Assembly: GCF_000215955.2 (NCBI RefSeq)
Contig: NZ_AFNV02000007.1
Coordinates: 84,770 to 148,769 of the forward strand
Source of the DNA: Salinisphaera shabanensis E1L3A
GTDB lineage: Bacteria; Pseudomonadota; Gammaproteobacteria; Nevskiales; Salinisphaeraceae
Direction: 5' to 3'
Length of the DNA stretch: 64,000 nt
The stretch's first letter is position 1, and each line of letters starts with the position of its first letter. Of this stretch, positions 1-9,792 are shown piece after piece. Below the pieces are notes generated by a model. That model did no database searches. It was given only the letters and a program-made list of their open reading frames with translations, and had not been told where the DNA came from. A program made the translations under genes and the position numbers.

Positions 1-132
1 GGGCAAGCCCGCGATTGGGAAAGCGATTTTTTAACAATGCTGCACCATGTCGAGCATCGCCCTCTAGCGGATCGACACGTGTTCAGCAGCGGCCAGTGGT
101 TGCAGCCCACTCGGGCCGCTAACAGCCTCTAC

Positions 133-789
133 CTAGTCCTGCGGCAGCGGCGGGATGTTTTCGTAGATCGGACGGAAACGATTGACGATAGTGCAAAAAA
201 GTTTGGCAGTCTGTTCGGTGTCGTAACGGGCTGAATGGGCGGCATCGTTGTCCCAGCTCATGCCCGCAGCCGTTGCTGCACGGCGCAGCACGGTTTGCCC
301 CAGCGCGACACCGGCAAGAGTCGCGGTATCGAAACAGGAAAAAGGATGAAACGGGCTGCGTTTTATTCCAGTGCGCGCGATTGCTGCGTTGAGAAAACCC
401 AGATCGAAATGCGCGTTGTGCCCGACCAGAACCGCGCGTTTGCAGCCGGTGTCCTTGACCATGGTGCGCACCACGCGAAATACCCGGGCCAGCGCCTCGC
501 GTTCCGGCAGCGCAGGGCGTAGCGGATGATGCGGGTCGATACCATTGACCTCGAGCGACGCGGGTTCAATGTTCGCGCCTTCAAACGGTTCGACGTGATA
601 CGACACCGATTCGCGCAGCTCCAGTTCGCCGTCGGCGTTGAAGTCGACCGTAACCGCGGCGATTTCGAGCAGGGCATCGGTTGCGTTGTTAAAGCCGCCG
701 GTTTCCACGTCGATCACGACGGGGAGAAAGCCGCGAAAGCGCTGCGCCATCACGGGCAACGCGGATTCTGGAGATTGAAAATCTGTCAT
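133..789 (-). CDS. rnt: Ribonuclease T
   Basis: This is a 3'-to-5' exoribonuclease that trims the CCA end of tRNAs and matures the 3' ends of other stable RNAs, acting as a dimer in the cytoplasm. The 218-residue product has the usual RNase T length. The DEDD exonuclease motifs are visible: VIDVETGG near residue 25 supplies the first Asp and Glu, [10 protein letters not shown] near residue 120 the second Asp, and [11 protein letters not shown] near residue 185 the final His and Asp. It is read alone, convergent with nothing visible at the window edge and divergent from argG. No strong ribosome binding site precedes the ATG. The assignment rests on the motifs and on overall similarity to the Rnt family. 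Confidence 0.95.
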   Translation of the reverse strand: MTDFQSPESALPVMAQRFRGFLPVVIDVETGGFNNATDALLEIAAVTVDFNADGELELRESVSYHVEPFEGANIEPASLEVNGIDPHHPLRPALPEREALARVFRVVRTMVKDTGCKRAVLVGHNAHFDLGFLNAAIARTGIKRSPFHPFSCFDTATLAGVALGQTVLRRAATAAGMSWDNDAAHSARYDTEQTAKLFCTIVNRFRPIYENIPPLPQD

Positions 790-904
790 GGCGCGATACT
801 AGCAGTCTGGCAGCGCCACAGGGGCGATATCAGCGCCGGCAGGCGAGTAAATTTGCCCACGGGCAGGATAGCGGGCCGCACCGGCCGATGGCTGTACGGT
901 CAGG

Positions 905-916
905 CGTGCGTATAAT
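905..916 (+). promoter_or_regulatory. Probable -10 element of the argG promoter
   Basis: A perfect TATAAT at 911-916 lies 48 bases before the argG start and is followed by a GC-rich discriminator. I find no good -35 hexamer 16-18 bases upstream, so the call depends on the -10 element and its placement. Confidence 0.4.
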
Positions 917-963
917 GCGCGGTTTGCTACGCCATTTACTGCGAACAGCCGAACATCAATCCT

Positions 964-2172
964 ATGAGCGACGTCAATAAAGTAGTGCTGGCCTATTCGG
1001 GCGGCCTGGATACCTCGGTCATCCTGAAGTGGCTTCAGGACGAGTACGATTGTGAGGTGGTGACCTTCACCGCCGATATCGGCCAGGGCGAGGAACTCGA
1101 TGAAGTTCGTCCCAAAGCCGAGAAACTCGGCGTCAAGGAAGTCTTCATCGACGACCTGCGCGAAGAGTTCGTGCGTGATTTCGTCTATCCGATGTTTCGT
1201 GCCAATGCGATCTATGAAGGCGAATATCTGCTCGGCACCTCGATCGCACGGCCGCTCATCTCCAAGCGTCTGGTCGAGATCGCGGCAGAAACCGGCGCCG
1301 ACGCCATCGCCCATGGTGCGACCGGCAAGGGCAACGATCAGGTGCGCTTCGAGCTGTCGGCCTATGCGCTCATGCCGGGTATCAAAGTGATTGCGCCCTG
1401 GCGCGAGTGGGATCTGAACTCGCGTGAGAAGCTGCTGGCCTATGCCGAGGAAAATGGCATCGATATCCGCAAGAAGGTGGATGGCGGCTCGCCGTATTCC
1501 ACCGATGCGAACGCGCTGCATATTTCCTACGAAGGGGGCGTACTGGAAGACCCGTGGACGCCGGCCGAGGATTCCATGTGGGAATGGAGCGTCGCACCCG
1601 AGGATGCGCCCGATGCCCCACAGGAAATCGATCTGACGTTCGAAAAGGGCGATATCGTCGCCATCGACGGCGAAAAACTCACGCCGTATCAGGTGCTGGC
1701 CAGGCTCAATGAGCTGGCGGGCGCCCATGGTATCGGTCGTATCGATATCGTCGAAAATCGCTACGTCGGTATGAAATCGCGTGGCTGCTATGAAACACCG
1801 GGCGGTACGGTCATGCTGCGTGCGCATCGCGCGATCGAGTCGATCACGCTGGATCGCGAAGCCGCGCATCTCAAGGATGAACTGATGCCACGCTATGCCA
1901 AGCTGATCTATAACGGCTACTGGTTCTCGCCCGAGCGGGAAATGCTGCAGGCTGCGATCGACAAGTCGCAAGCGCATGTGAATGGCACAGTGCGCGTGAA
2001 ACTCTACAAGGGCAGCGTATCGGTTGTCGGGCGCGCGTCGGAAAGCGATAGCCTGTTCGATGAGGCGATCGCAACCTTCGAAGACGATCGCGGTGCCTAT
2101 GACCAGAAAGACGCGGCGGGCTTTATCCGCCTCAACGCGCTTCGGCTGCGGCTGGGGCATCGCCAGCGCTAG
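964..2172 (+). CDS. argG: Argininosuccinate synthase
   Basis: The enzyme joins citrulline and aspartate with ATP to make argininosuccinate, the penultimate step of arginine synthesis. The 402-residue product begins with the PP-loop ATP-binding motif AYSGGLDTS at about residues 10-18 and carries the family signatures GATGKGNDQ near residue 120 and the STDAN citrulline/aspartate region near residue 180. Length and end-to-end sequence fit the short, bacterial type I ArgG. It is monocistronic: its own TATAAT lies upstream and an intrinsic terminator follows 34 bases after the stop. No classical Shine-Dalgarno precedes the ATG. Confidence 0.97.
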   Translation: MSDVNKVVLAYSGGLDTSVILKWLQDEYDCEVVTFTADIGQGEELDEVRPKAEKLGVKEVFIDDLREEFVRDFVYPMFRANAIYEGEYLLGTSIARPLISKRLVEIAAETGADAIAHGATGKGNDQVRFELSAYALMPGIKVIAPWREWDLNSREKLLAYAEENGIDIRKKVDGGSPYSTDANALHISYEGGVLEDPWTPAEDSMWEWSVAPEDAPDAPQEIDLTFEKGDIVAIDGEKLTPYQVLARLNELAGAHGIGRIDIVENRYVGMKSRGCYETPGGTVMLRAHRAIESITLDREAAHLKDELMPRYAKLIYNGYWFSPEREMLQAAIDKSQAHVNGTVRVKLYKGSVSVVGRASESDSLFDEAIATFEDDRGAYDQKDAAGFIRLNALRLRLGHRQR

Positions 2173-2205
2173 CCATGCCGGCGCTGGCAATCACTGCGCG
2201 ATGAA

Positions 2206-2242
2206 CAAAAAGCGCGTCGTCATCCAGCGACGCGCTTTTTTT
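2206..2242 (+). terminator. Intrinsic terminator of argG
   Basis: A hairpin with arms AGCGCGTCG and CGACGCGCT around an 8-base loop is preceded by a run of A and followed by seven T. The A run makes it potentially bidirectional. Confidence 0.85.
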
Positions 2243-2427
2243 GCATCCGAGTGCGTAAAGCGCGCAAGACGCGTCTTCAGCTGCCGTTAGTTTCGGGTGT
2301 GCAGCGTGCGATGTATTCGTGCGCGATCGGCGCTATCGCAGCACATGATCCGCACATAGAATAGCGCGCGCGCCGAATGGGTCGATGCGCATACAGCGTC
2401 TTTTCCCGTCCGCAAGAGCGCACAATC

Positions 2428-3774
2428 ATGGGTCAGGTGATTATCTCGCTGGCGGCAATGTTCGCCAGTCTTACCCTGTTCATTGCAGGCACGTCGCTGT
2501 TAACGACGGTCGTGGCCGTCGAATTGGGTTCCGATGGGCTGTCGACGCTGCAGATCGGCCTGGTGCTGGGGTGTCATAGCATCGGTTTTGTGATCGGGTC
2601 TCTGTTCGCGACGCGCCTGGTGCGCCGTGTCGGCCAGATTCGGTCGTTTGCAGCATTTGCGGCAGTGGCCTGTTCGGCATCGCTGATTCATCCGTTGTTT
2701 TTCGACGGGGTGCTCTGGGCGGTGTTGCGCGTGCTGGTGGGGTTCTGTGCAGCGGGACTCATTATGGTGCTGGAAAGCTGGATTTCCGGGCGTGCGACAC
2801 ACGCGATCCGGGGTGCGTTGCTAGGCATCTATCAGGTGGTGTTCTTCTTTGCCGCGGCGCTCGGTCAGTACCTGGTTTCGCTGGGCGAAACCGATGACTA
2901 TCCGATTTATACGATAGTGGCGATCTTGATCGTCATGTCGCTCGTACCTCTGGCGCTGACGCGTTCGGAAGCGCCGGCGCCGGATACCGCCAGCCGGCTT
3001 CGTTTTCGCCAGCTCTATGCGTTATCGCCCAGTGGGTTGTTCGGCGGCATCGCCGGCGGCGCGCTGGTGGCCGGCTTCAGTACGCTCGCACCGGTTTATG
3101 CCAGCGATATTGGCATGAGTCTGTCCGACGTCTCGCGCTATATGGCGTTCGCGGTGCTTGCCACGATGGCCGTGCAGTGGCCGGTGGGCCGCCTTTCCGA
3201 TCATTTCGATCGACGTCTGACCATCGCCGTGATCAGCAGTATCGCCACGCTCGCCGGTATCGTGGCTGCCGTGGCGGGCGCGGCGGATATGCGTGTGCTT
3301 TATATCGCGACCGCACCGTTGTTCGGGTTGGCGGCGTGCCTGTATCCGATCAGCCTATCGATGATCAACGACTATATGGACAGCGGGGATCCGATCGCCG
3401 CCAGCGCCGGGTTGCTGCTCGCCTATGGCGTGGGGACCTGTATCGGGCCGGTGGCCGGCGCGCTTGCCATGCAGTCGCTCGGCCCAGCCGGTCTGTTCGT
3501 GTTTCTCGCGGGAGTGTTCGCGTTGTTTTCGCTGTTCGTGTTCTGGCGCGGTTTCACCACGCCGTCCGTGCCGGTCGCCGATCAGAGCCGCTTCGTACCT
3601 ATTGTGGCCGCGAATACCAGTCCAGCGATTCTGGAACTCGACCCGCGTCACGACCTCTATATGGAAACGCCGCATGTGTTCGACGAGTTGCACAGCGGGT
3701 CCGGGACCGCGCATGCACAGCCCGAGTCGCAACGTGATGAATTGCCGCCAAGCGCTGGTCGGCCGGGCGTTTGA
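2428..3774 (+). CDS. MFS transporter, YcaD-like
   Basis: This is an inner-membrane secondary transporter of the major facilitator superfamily with an unknown substrate. The 448 residues form about twelve hydrophobic helices. The 2-3 loop (residues about 60-70) contains RLVRRVGQIR, a variant of the MFS signature, and the repeat in the second half reads GRLSDHFDRR. The helix 4-5 region with ESWISGRA and the overall layout resemble E. coli YcaD. The last 50 residues are hydrophilic and probably cytoplasmic. I chose the ATG at 2428 over an in-frame ATG 51 bases upstream because the helix starts there and AGAG precedes it. It stands alone, 79 bases before the FKBP gene. Confidence 0.75.
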   Translation: MGQVIISLAAMFASLTLFIAGTSLLTTVVAVELGSDGLSTLQIGLVLGCHSIGFVIGSLFATRLVRRVGQIRSFAAFAAVACSASLIHPLFFDGVLWAVLRVLVGFCAAGLIMVLESWISGRATHAIRGALLGIYQVVFFFAAALGQYLVSLGETDDYPIYTIVAILIVMSLVPLALTRSEAPAPDTASRLRFRQLYALSPSGLFGGIAGGALVAGFSTLAPVYASDIGMSLSDVSRYMAFAVLATMAVQWPVGRLSDHFDRRLTIAVISSIATLAGIVAAVAGAADMRVLYIATAPLFGLAACLYPISLSMINDYMDSGDPIAASAGLLLAYGVGTCIGPVAGALAMQSLGPAGLFVFLAGVFALFSLFVFWRGFTTPSVPVADQSRFVPIVAANTSPAILELDPRHDLYMETPHVFDELHSGSGTAHAQPESQRDELPPSAGRPGV

Positions 3775-3853
3775 CCAAAGTGAAAGCGGCTTTTTCTCCT
3801 TGGGCCTTTAGCGTAGGCTTGCGGTTTCCAAGAAATGGACATGGATGATCTCA

Positions 3854-4684
3854 ATGAAACGATATATGGCTTTGTTGGCGTGTCTGTTCGCGCTTACGGC
3901 ATGTGGTAACCAGTCGGACGCCGATAACGCATCGTCGGATGCAGGTGCTTCTAACGGCAGCGATAGTGGCGCCGCCAGCACCGACAAGGCCGGTGATTTC
4001 GAGAACGAAAAAGCGCGTCGTAGCTATGCGCTGGGCATGGATATCGGTAACTCGCTCAAAGAGCTGCCGGTCGATATTCAGGTGGATGAGCTCTCGGAAG
4101 GCGTGAGCGATGTGGTCAGCGGCAAGGAAACGCGCCTGAGCCAGGACGAGCTCGATAGCGTGATGCAGAGCTTCGTCAAGGAGATGGAGGCCGCGCAGCA
4201 GCAGAAAGCCAGCGAGCAGGCGCAGAACAATCTCGAGAAGGGACAGAAGTTCCTGGCCGAAAACAAGGACAAGGAAGGCGTCGAGACCACGGATAGCGGG
4301 CTGCAGTACAAGGTGCTCGAAGAAGGCGACGGCCCGACCCCGACTGCCGAAGACAGCGTGACCGTGCATTACACCGGCAAGCTCATCGACGGTACGGTCT
4401 TCGATAGTTCGCGTGAACGTGGCGAACCGGTAACGTTCCCGGTCGATGCGGTTATTCCCGGCTGGACGGAAGCGCTGCAGCTGATGAAGCAGGGTGCGAA
4501 GTACGAGCTCTATATTCCCGCCGAGCTCGCCTACGGCGAACGGGGTGCTGGTGCCCAGATCGGCCCGAACGAAACGCTGATCTTCGACGTCGAACTGATC
4601 AAGGTCGGCGCTGATGAAGGCCAGGGCGACGATGCGGGCGCGCAGGGTAGCGAGCAGCCCCAGCAGGGTGACAGCGACGCCTAA
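3854..4684 (+). CDS. FKBP-type peptidyl-prolyl isomerase, lipoprotein
   Basis: This is a periplasmic prolyl cis-trans isomerase and chaperone of the Mip/FkpA group. The product starts with MKRYMALLACLFALTACG, a signal peptide ending in the lipobox LTAC, so it should be lipid-anchored. Residues about 50-130 form the FKBP N-terminal dimerisation domain with a long charged helix. Residues about 145-245 are the FKBP domain, with VHYTGKLIDGTVFDSS, VIPGWTEAL and LAYGERGAG. The last 25 residues are a Gly/Asp/Gln tail not found in Mip. An ATG nine bases upstream is possible, but GGA spacing and the clean signal peptide favour this one. A strong terminator follows. Confidence 0.9.
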   Translation: MKRYMALLACLFALTACGNQSDADNASSDAGASNGSDSGAASTDKAGDFENEKARRSYALGMDIGNSLKELPVDIQVDELSEGVSDVVSGKETRLSQDELDSVMQSFVKEMEAAQQQKASEQAQNNLEKGQKFLAENKDKEGVETTDSGLQYKVLEEGDGPTPTAEDSVTVHYTGKLIDGTVFDSSRERGEPVTFPVDAVIPGWTEALQLMKQGAKYELYIPAELAYGERGAGAQIGPNETLIFDVELIKVGADEGQGDDAGAQGSEQPQQGDSDA

Positions 4685-4721
4685 GCTGCCAGTCAGCAGC
4701 CTTCAAAGGCTATGACTATCC

Positions 4722-4754
4722 AAGGCGCCGGCAGTACTGCCGGCGGCTTTTTTA
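4722..4754 (+). terminator. Intrinsic terminator of the FKBP gene
   Basis: The palindrome GCCGGCAGTACTGCCGGC is followed by GGC and a run of seven T. It lies 40 bases after the FKBP stop and before a convergent gene. Confidence 0.85.
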
Positions 4755-4781
4755 TGTGTGAGTGATCGGCGGCCTGCTGTC

Positions 4782-5384
4782 CTAGCGCAAGGCGTGTACG
4801 TTGCGCGGCTCGATAGACGGATGGGTATGGATGGCCTGGTCGAACAGTCGCCGCAAACCTTGACGTTCAAGCGGGCTCGGCCTGCGCCATAGCAGACCAT
4901 GGCGTGCGGTCCAGCGCACCCGGCGTAAAAACAGCGGCTCGATCGGGACCAGGCCGGCGGGGCCCGTGGCGAGCAGTTCGATACGAAAAAGCGTGTCGGC
5001 ATCGACCAGCGTGGCCTGCAGGCGCTGGTGCCGATCGCTCGTATGCTCGATCTGCGACCGGATATGATCGAACGCCCCATGCAGGCTGGATTGGAGTACG
5101 GCCGAGCGTGGCGGCAAACTGCGGTTGCACCAGCACAGCCATAGGCCGGCGATATCGGCATCCGAATACTCGAGATCGGCGAGCCCGACATCGAGTGCCT
5201 GTGCCAGGTTCGCGGCGAGGCGGTCCCAGACCCGGCCGGTACGCTCCCATGCCTGGATGCGTCGCAGACGAGACGCTGGCTTGCCCCATCCGAGCACCTC
5301 GTCGCCCAGTGCCTGCTGGGTCAAACCGCGTTGCTCGCGCCAATAGCGGATACGACCGGGGTCGAGAGAGATACTTTTCTTCAT
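4782..5384 (-). CDS. XRE-type helix-turn-helix protein
   Basis: This is a probable transcriptional regulator. Residues about 8-60 contain a Cro/C1-type helix-turn-helix: RIRYWREQRGLTQQALGDEV, then a recognition region around IQAWERTGRV and a third helix ending at LDVGLADLE. Residues 75-200 match no family I recognise; they are rich in Arg, Leu and Trp and have no membrane segment. The gene starts 16 bases downstream of the solute-binding-protein gene on the same strand, so the two probably form an operon. It could therefore regulate that operon, but the TetR-like half-sites upstream of the operon are not typical XRE targets. Confidence 0.6.
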   Translation of the reverse strand: MKKSISLDPGRIRYWREQRGLTQQALGDEVLGWGKPASRLRRIQAWERTGRVWDRLAANLAQALDVGLADLEYSDADIAGLWLCWCNRSLPPRSAVLQSSLHGAFDHIRSQIEHTSDRHQRLQATLVDADTLFRIELLATGPAGLVPIEPLFLRRVRWTARHGLLWRRPSPLERQGLRRLFDQAIHTHPSIEPRNVHALR

Positions 5385-5400
5385 TTACGAAAACCGCGCC

Positions 5401-6429
5401 TTAGTAGACCGGCCCGCCCTCGGAATCGAGGCTGCATTCAGCCAGCGCCGGCGTCTCGGCACAGCGGAGCTTCTTGAGCAGCCGCTGCATACGGTGGCTG
5501 TACCAGTCTTCCTGCCAGAGTTGCTCTCGGACTTCGCGGAACATGCGTTGATAGCGCTCGCTGCGCTGCGGATCGATGACGACCCACCGCGCGAGCGGTA
5601 ACCTTGCTTCCGCCTTTTCCAGCCGCTCGATCATGCTGAGGGAGAGGGTGTCGGCGACCCACGCTCTTGAACGGGCCCCGAATTCGGGGGCGAATCGATC
5701 CTGATGAACGACGATCTGACCCGACAGCGTGCCCAGCACGAAATTGGCGAAGCCGCCGTTCGGGGTGATGCCGTGTTCGAGTTCGAGTGGTTGGTAAGCG
5801 ATCGCCGGCGCATAGGTGAGATCAGCGCTGCCGTTATTGAAAAGCGGCCCGAGAGAGACGATATCGGCGGGCACCGGAGAAGCGCCGACGGCTTCCACCA
5901 CGCGCCGCGAAGCGCGGTCGTAGGACAGGATGGCAATACGCTTGCCGGCGAGTCGGTCAAGACTTTGCAGATCGTCGCGATCGCGGGCGAACAGGAAAAC
6001 CCGGCCCATCGGTACGACGCCGACAACTTCGTTGCCGTTTGCCTGCATGAGTGGGGCCGCCTTTGGCGCCGCCATGGCTTTGATCGCGCGTTTTAGGCCG
6101 GCGTAGGTTTGCAGCCCGCCGGCCATGTCCAGGCTGCCGGCAAACGGTACTAGCGCGCGCGTGCGTACGCCCGAGAGTACGACCATATCGCATTCGCCGG
6201 CCTTGAAATCGTTCGCAGCAACGGCTTCGTCGGTATACGCGCGCGGCTGGAGGGCGTAGCCCCAGTCGCGTGCCTGGAGGGCGTAGTCGCTGAACAGCTC
6301 GTACACGAAGCCGTCGGCGCCAACCGGGTCGAATACACAGGCCACACGCTCTTGCACCGAGTCGGCCCACACATTCATGCACGCCAGCGAAAGCGCGGCG
6401 ATGAGGCCGAAAGCAACGAATCGTTTCAT
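5401..6429 (-). CDS. Putative periplasmic solute-binding protein
   Basis: This is an exported protein of about 342 residues. The signal peptide MKRFVAFGLIAALSLACMNVWAD most likely ends after VWA. The body resembles periplasmic binding proteins of the TRAP/PhnD kind: a first lobe with DMVVLSGVRTRALVPF, a hinge, then GKRIAILSYDRASRR as the start of the second lobe. Family members of this type have been called putative solute-binding proteins (DUF6091-like); no permease is encoded next to it, so the ligand is unknown. I chose the ATG at the signal peptide rather than one 39 bases upstream, which lies inside the operator region. Expression is probably controlled by the two half-sites upstream. 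Confidence 0.6.
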   Translation of the reverse strand: MKRFVAFGLIAALSLACMNVWADSVQERVACVFDPVGADGFVYELFSDYALQARDWGYALQPRAYTDEAVAANDFKAGECDMVVLSGVRTRALVPFAGSLDMAGGLQTYAGLKRAIKAMAAPKAAPLMQANGNEVVGVVPMGRVFLFARDRDDLQSLDRLAGKRIAILSYDRASRRVVEAVGASPVPADIVSLGPLFNNGSADLTYAPAIAYQPLELEHGITPNGGFANFVLGTLSGQIVVHQDRFAPEFGARSRAWVADTLSLSMIERLEKAEARLPLARWVVIDPQRSERYQRMFREVREQLWQEDWYSHRMQRLLKKLRCAETPALAECSLDSEGGPVY

Positions 6430-6451
6430 GGGATACGCCCGAGATACTCTA

Positions 6452-6508
6452 TGTGAACAGTTGTACACATTAGAGTCGGATACGCATCAAGTCAACACTT
6501 GTTCACAT
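6452..6508 (-). promoter_or_regulatory. Promoter with two inverted operator half-sites
   Basis: Read on the minus strand, TGTGAACAAGTGT (6495-6507) lies just before a -35-like TTGACT. The mirror arm at 6452-6464, TGTGAACAGTTGT on the plus strand, lies after the -10-like TCTAAT/TAATGT. The two 13-base arms are identical except for two central bases and face each other across the promoter. This is the layout expected for a dimeric repressor bound at both ends of a promoter. The second box can also be read as a palindrome, TGTGAACAGTTGTACACA. Confidence 0.55.
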
Positions 6509-6680
6509 CGCAGACTGGCATGATCAGACGTGTATGTCGCCGGGTGGTGTCGACGATCCTGTCGGGCAGTATTTCACAGGCGTTGGCCCACCGATCGCGA
6601 CGGGGTATGAGCCAACGCCGCGCCACATGAGGGCGCAGCGAACTCGCCAATAAACCGCAGCCGCCAGCCGCGGCACCGTA

Positions 6681-8336
6681 TTACATGACCGCTTCGATAC
6701 CCAATTGGTCGAAACCTTTCGTTTTGTAGTTTTCGCGGAACATGTCGCGAAGCTTTTCGGCTTGTCGATCGTAAGCGGCCTTGTCGTCCCAGGTATTACG
6801 CGGATTCAGTATCTCGCTGGGCACGTCAGGGCAGCTCTTGGGCATGGCGAGATTGAAGATCGGGTGATTTTCGTACTCGGTATTTTCCGGGTCGAGATCG
6901 CCGGCGAGCGCGGCGTTGAGCAGGGCGCGCGTATGCTTGATGGAGATGCGCTTGCCCACGCCATGCGGGCCACCTGACCAGCCGGTGTTGAGCAGAATGC
7001 AGCGTGCCTTATGGGTACGCATCTTCTCGGCCAGAATCTCGGCATAGACCGAAGGTTTCTGTGCCATGAACGGCGCGCCGAAGCAGGCAGAAAACGCGGC
7101 CTTGGGCTCGGTCACACCGACTTCCGTGCCGGCAAGTTTGGAGGTGAAGCCGGATACGAAATGATACATCACGTCTTTCGTGTCCAGCAGCGATACCGGC
7201 GGTAGTACGCCGAAGGCATCCGCGGTGAGCAGTACGATCGTTTCCGGATGCGGCCCGCGTGCGCCGTCGGCGACGTTGGGGTTGGCCGAGAGCGGGTAGG
7301 AAAGGCGGGTGTTTTCAGTAATCGAGCCGTCGGTAAGGTCGAGATCCTGCGGGTCGGTATCGGTCAACGCCTTGCCCGGCAGAGGAGGGACGTTCTCGAT
7401 CACGCAGCCCGGCGTCGACAATGCACCGGCAATGACAGGCTCGGCTTCCTTGTCCAGATCGATAAGCTTGGCATAGCAGCCGCCCTCGAAATTGGAAACG
7501 CCGTCTTCTGTCCAGGCATGTTCGTCGTCGCCGATGAGTTCGCGATCAGGATCGGCCGATAGCGTGGTCTTGCCGGTGCCGGACAGGCCGAAAAGAATTG
7601 CGCCGTCGCCGCGCGCGCCGACGTTCGCCGAGCAGTGCATCGGCATTTCGCCCATTTCGGGCAGCATGTAGTTCATGACCGTGAACATGGTCTTCTTGAC
7701 GACGCCACAGTAGTCCGCGCGACCCAGCACCAGACCGATACGGTTGCGGATATCGATGATCACGGCACGATTCGATTTGGTACCGTCGCGCTCGGGATCG
7801 CAATGAAAGCTCGGGACATTGAGCAGCGTCCAGCGCTTGTCGTCCGGGTTTTTGACATCCACGCCGTCGGCAAACATGTTCTTGGCGAACAGTGCGTGGG
7901 TGGCAAATTCGCCCACGAAACGATACGGCACGGCATAAACGGGATCCCACCCGCAGTAGACATCCTGCACATACAAATGCCGGCTGCGTTCGTTCAGATG
8001 CGCCGCCACCCGCTCGAGCAGTGGTTCGAAATGCTCGGGCGCGAATTGCTGGAAATCGGATTTCCACCACACCTTATCGACGATTTCGGGCCAGGCCACG
8101 GCAAAAGTGTCCTGTACGGGCCGACCGGTGCAGCTGGGATCGGAGTAGTAGACCAGTGGGCCTCCAAGGCCTAATGCGGTCTCATAAGCTTTGGGCTCAT
8201 CGTCCGGCCCGTCGGCTCGGATACGGCCGCGGTCGTTCGCAAGTGCTTCGCGAAAGAGCTCGTCCTTGCCGAGATTGTGGCGATACTCAAGGCCATCCAA
8301 GCCCAGCGTCTGTTTCAACTCGGCATTCAAACTCAT
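6681..8336 (-). CDS. pckA: Phosphoenolpyruvate carboxykinase (ATP)
   Basis: The enzyme converts oxaloacetate and ATP to phosphoenolpyruvate, CO2 and ADP at the start of gluconeogenesis. The 551-residue product contains the kinase-1 phosphate loop GLSGTGKTTLS at about residue 249, the kinase-2 aspartate in LIGDDEHAW, and the substrate-binding arginine region SDPSCTGRPV near residue 70. The GGPHGVGKR segment near residue 450 is typical of the ATP-dependent class. I chose the ATG preceded by AGGAC nine bases upstream; the frame stays open 81 bases further, but that extension has no counterpart in the family. It is monocistronic, with a weak GC-rich hairpin but no T run after the stop. Confidence 0.95.
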   Translation of the reverse strand: MSLNAELKQTLGLDGLEYRHNLGKDELFREALANDRGRIRADGPDDEPKAYETALGLGGPLVYYSDPSCTGRPVQDTFAVAWPEIVDKVWWKSDFQQFAPEHFEPLLERVAAHLNERSRHLYVQDVYCGWDPVYAVPYRFVGEFATHALFAKNMFADGVDVKNPDDKRWTLLNVPSFHCDPERDGTKSNRAVIIDIRNRIGLVLGRADYCGVVKKTMFTVMNYMLPEMGEMPMHCSANVGARGDGAILFGLSGTGKTTLSADPDRELIGDDEHAWTEDGVSNFEGGCYAKLIDLDKEAEPVIAGALSTPGCVIENVPPLPGKALTDTDPQDLDLTDGSITENTRLSYPLSANPNVADGARGPHPETIVLLTADAFGVLPPVSLLDTKDVMYHFVSGFTSKLAGTEVGVTEPKAAFSACFGAPFMAQKPSVYAEILAEKMRTHKARCILLNTGWSGGPHGVGKRISIKHTRALLNAALAGDLDPENTEYENHPIFNLAMPKSCPDVPSEILNPRNTWDDKAAYDRQAEKLRDMFRENYKTKGFDQLGIEAVM

Positions 8337-8477
8337 ATGCACTTGTCCTGAGGGCGGCAGACCTGACAGGCCGGCAAAAACGCGCAGATTACCGGTAAGG
8401 TTTATGACTGGCAACACGCGCGCGGGCGTGCGCAGCCAGCCAACTTGCGGGTAGATATGACGATTATCGAGGCGGCG

Positions 8478-9776
8478 TTAGTCCGCCGAGGCCGAGCGCG
8501 GGGTCAGACCGCTGTACTGGTGGACATCCTCATCGTCGATCTTGAACTCGTTGGGCACCCGTACAATCAGTGCGCCGTCCATTTGTGCGCTGATCGTGCC
8601 TTCCGCGCTCTGTGCCCGATAGTGATAGAGATTGAAGCGTAGCGGCTCGTCGGAATCGCCCATCAATTGCAGGTTCGCATTAACCAGCAGGGTCGAGTAG
8701 AAGCGGGCATCGCCGGCCTGCAACCAGATATAGCTGTCGGTGGCCACCGGGGGATCACTGAAACCGCCGTCGGAGGCGTCGCTGGAGAACTTGAGCGTAA
8801 GCCCGTCGTCGCCCAGGGTCGCGCTTTCGAGGTTGTCGATCTTGACATGCGGCGGCGGAAAAAGCGTTTCGGGATCCATGATCAACCGATCTTTCTCGAG
8901 TTTTATGCCTTCGCGAGAGAACGGCGTAAGTGTCTGCAGATCAAGCCCCGCGCCCGAAAGCAAGGATTTCACTGGCATGCCGAACTGTTTGACGCTGGTG
9001 GGCGCATAAACCAGTTTATTGTCGTCGGTAACCGTAATCGGGCCTTCAAGCGTGGTCGGCAATCCGCCCACCGGCGGGATGAATTCGAACAGGCGGGCGC
9101 CCACTTCGACGGTCAGCGTGTCCTTGGATGTCTTGTTGGTCACACTCGACAGCGAGCGCGGTTGATAGTCCAGCAGGTAGTTGTTGAACAGGGCATCGAG
9201 ATCTTTCGGCCGCACGAGCAACTCGCCGGACAGAATATGAATATCGAACTGTTCCGGGTCGTCGAAATTGACCGGCTCGCCGGCTTGTCTGGGTTCGAGC
9301 AGGGCGCGCAGGTTCTTGACGTAGTAACCGATGTTCTGGTCCAGATAGAACTCGACGTTCTGTGCTTGCAGCGCGATAGCGCGCACGCCCGAATCGCGCA
9401 GCGTGAAGGTGCCGACATCCGATTTGAGCGCATCGGGTAACAGCCGCCGGCTCCAGGTATCCCGCAGCGTGGCATAGCGTTGTTGCTGTGCGGTCACGAC
9501 ATCCGGCTGGACGGTTCTGTCGTCGTTGGCGTCTGCCGGACTCTCGGCCGAGGTCTCGCCGGAAGCCGTGTCCTTGTCGCTTGCCTGAGCCTGTGACTCG
9601 GTGCTTTCGCTGTCTTCGGTCTCGTCGTCGTCGTCGTTCAGGGTGGGGGCGAGTCGACCCGGTTCCGGGCCGAGCGACTTGCGCATCTGCCCCTGGGCCC
9701 AACCGTTGCCGCAAACGCCGGCCAGCAGAACAGCGATCAATACGGCAGATAATGGATTGCGCACAAAGCGGTTCAT
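8478..9776 (-). CDS. Exported protein of unknown function, paralogue of the upstream gene
   Basis: The 432-residue product starts with a signal peptide, MNRFVRNPLSAVLIAVLLAG, ending near WAQG. An acidic, Ser/Asp/Glu-rich linker follows at about residues 45-100, then a folded domain of about 320 residues. The domain aligns along its whole length with the gene directly upstream, sharing a TLRDSG start, a DDP motif, LDALFNNYL versus LSALFNQYL, and YHYRAQ versus YNYRAQ. The fold may be of the LmeA/DUF2993 lipid-binding kind, which is a guess from repeated beta-like segments. It begins 16 bases after the preceding stop, so both are in one operon. Confidence 0.6.
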   Translation of the reverse strand: MNRFVRNPLSAVLIAVLLAGVCGNGWAQGQMRKSLGPEPGRLAPTLNDDDDETEDSESTESQAQASDKDTASGETSAESPADANDDRTVQPDVVTAQQQRYATLRDTWSRRLLPDALKSDVGTFTLRDSGVRAIALQAQNVEFYLDQNIGYYVKNLRALLEPRQAGEPVNFDDPEQFDIHILSGELLVRPKDLDALFNNYLLDYQPRSLSSVTNKTSKDTLTVEVGARLFEFIPPVGGLPTTLEGPITVTDDNKLVYAPTSVKQFGMPVKSLLSGAGLDLQTLTPFSREGIKLEKDRLIMDPETLFPPPHVKIDNLESATLGDDGLTLKFSSDASDGGFSDPPVATDSYIWLQAGDARFYSTLLVNANLQLMGDSDEPLRFNLYHYRAQSAEGTISAQMDGALIVRVPNEFKIDDEDVHQYSGLTPRSASAD

Positions 9777-9792
9777 CGTCTGGAGGCGGGTA

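Noticed and set aside
799..2190. Long open frame of 463 codons antisense to argG
   Set aside because: argG is certain from end to end. The reverse frame is open because of codon bias in GC-rich DNA and has no family resemblance or ribosome site.
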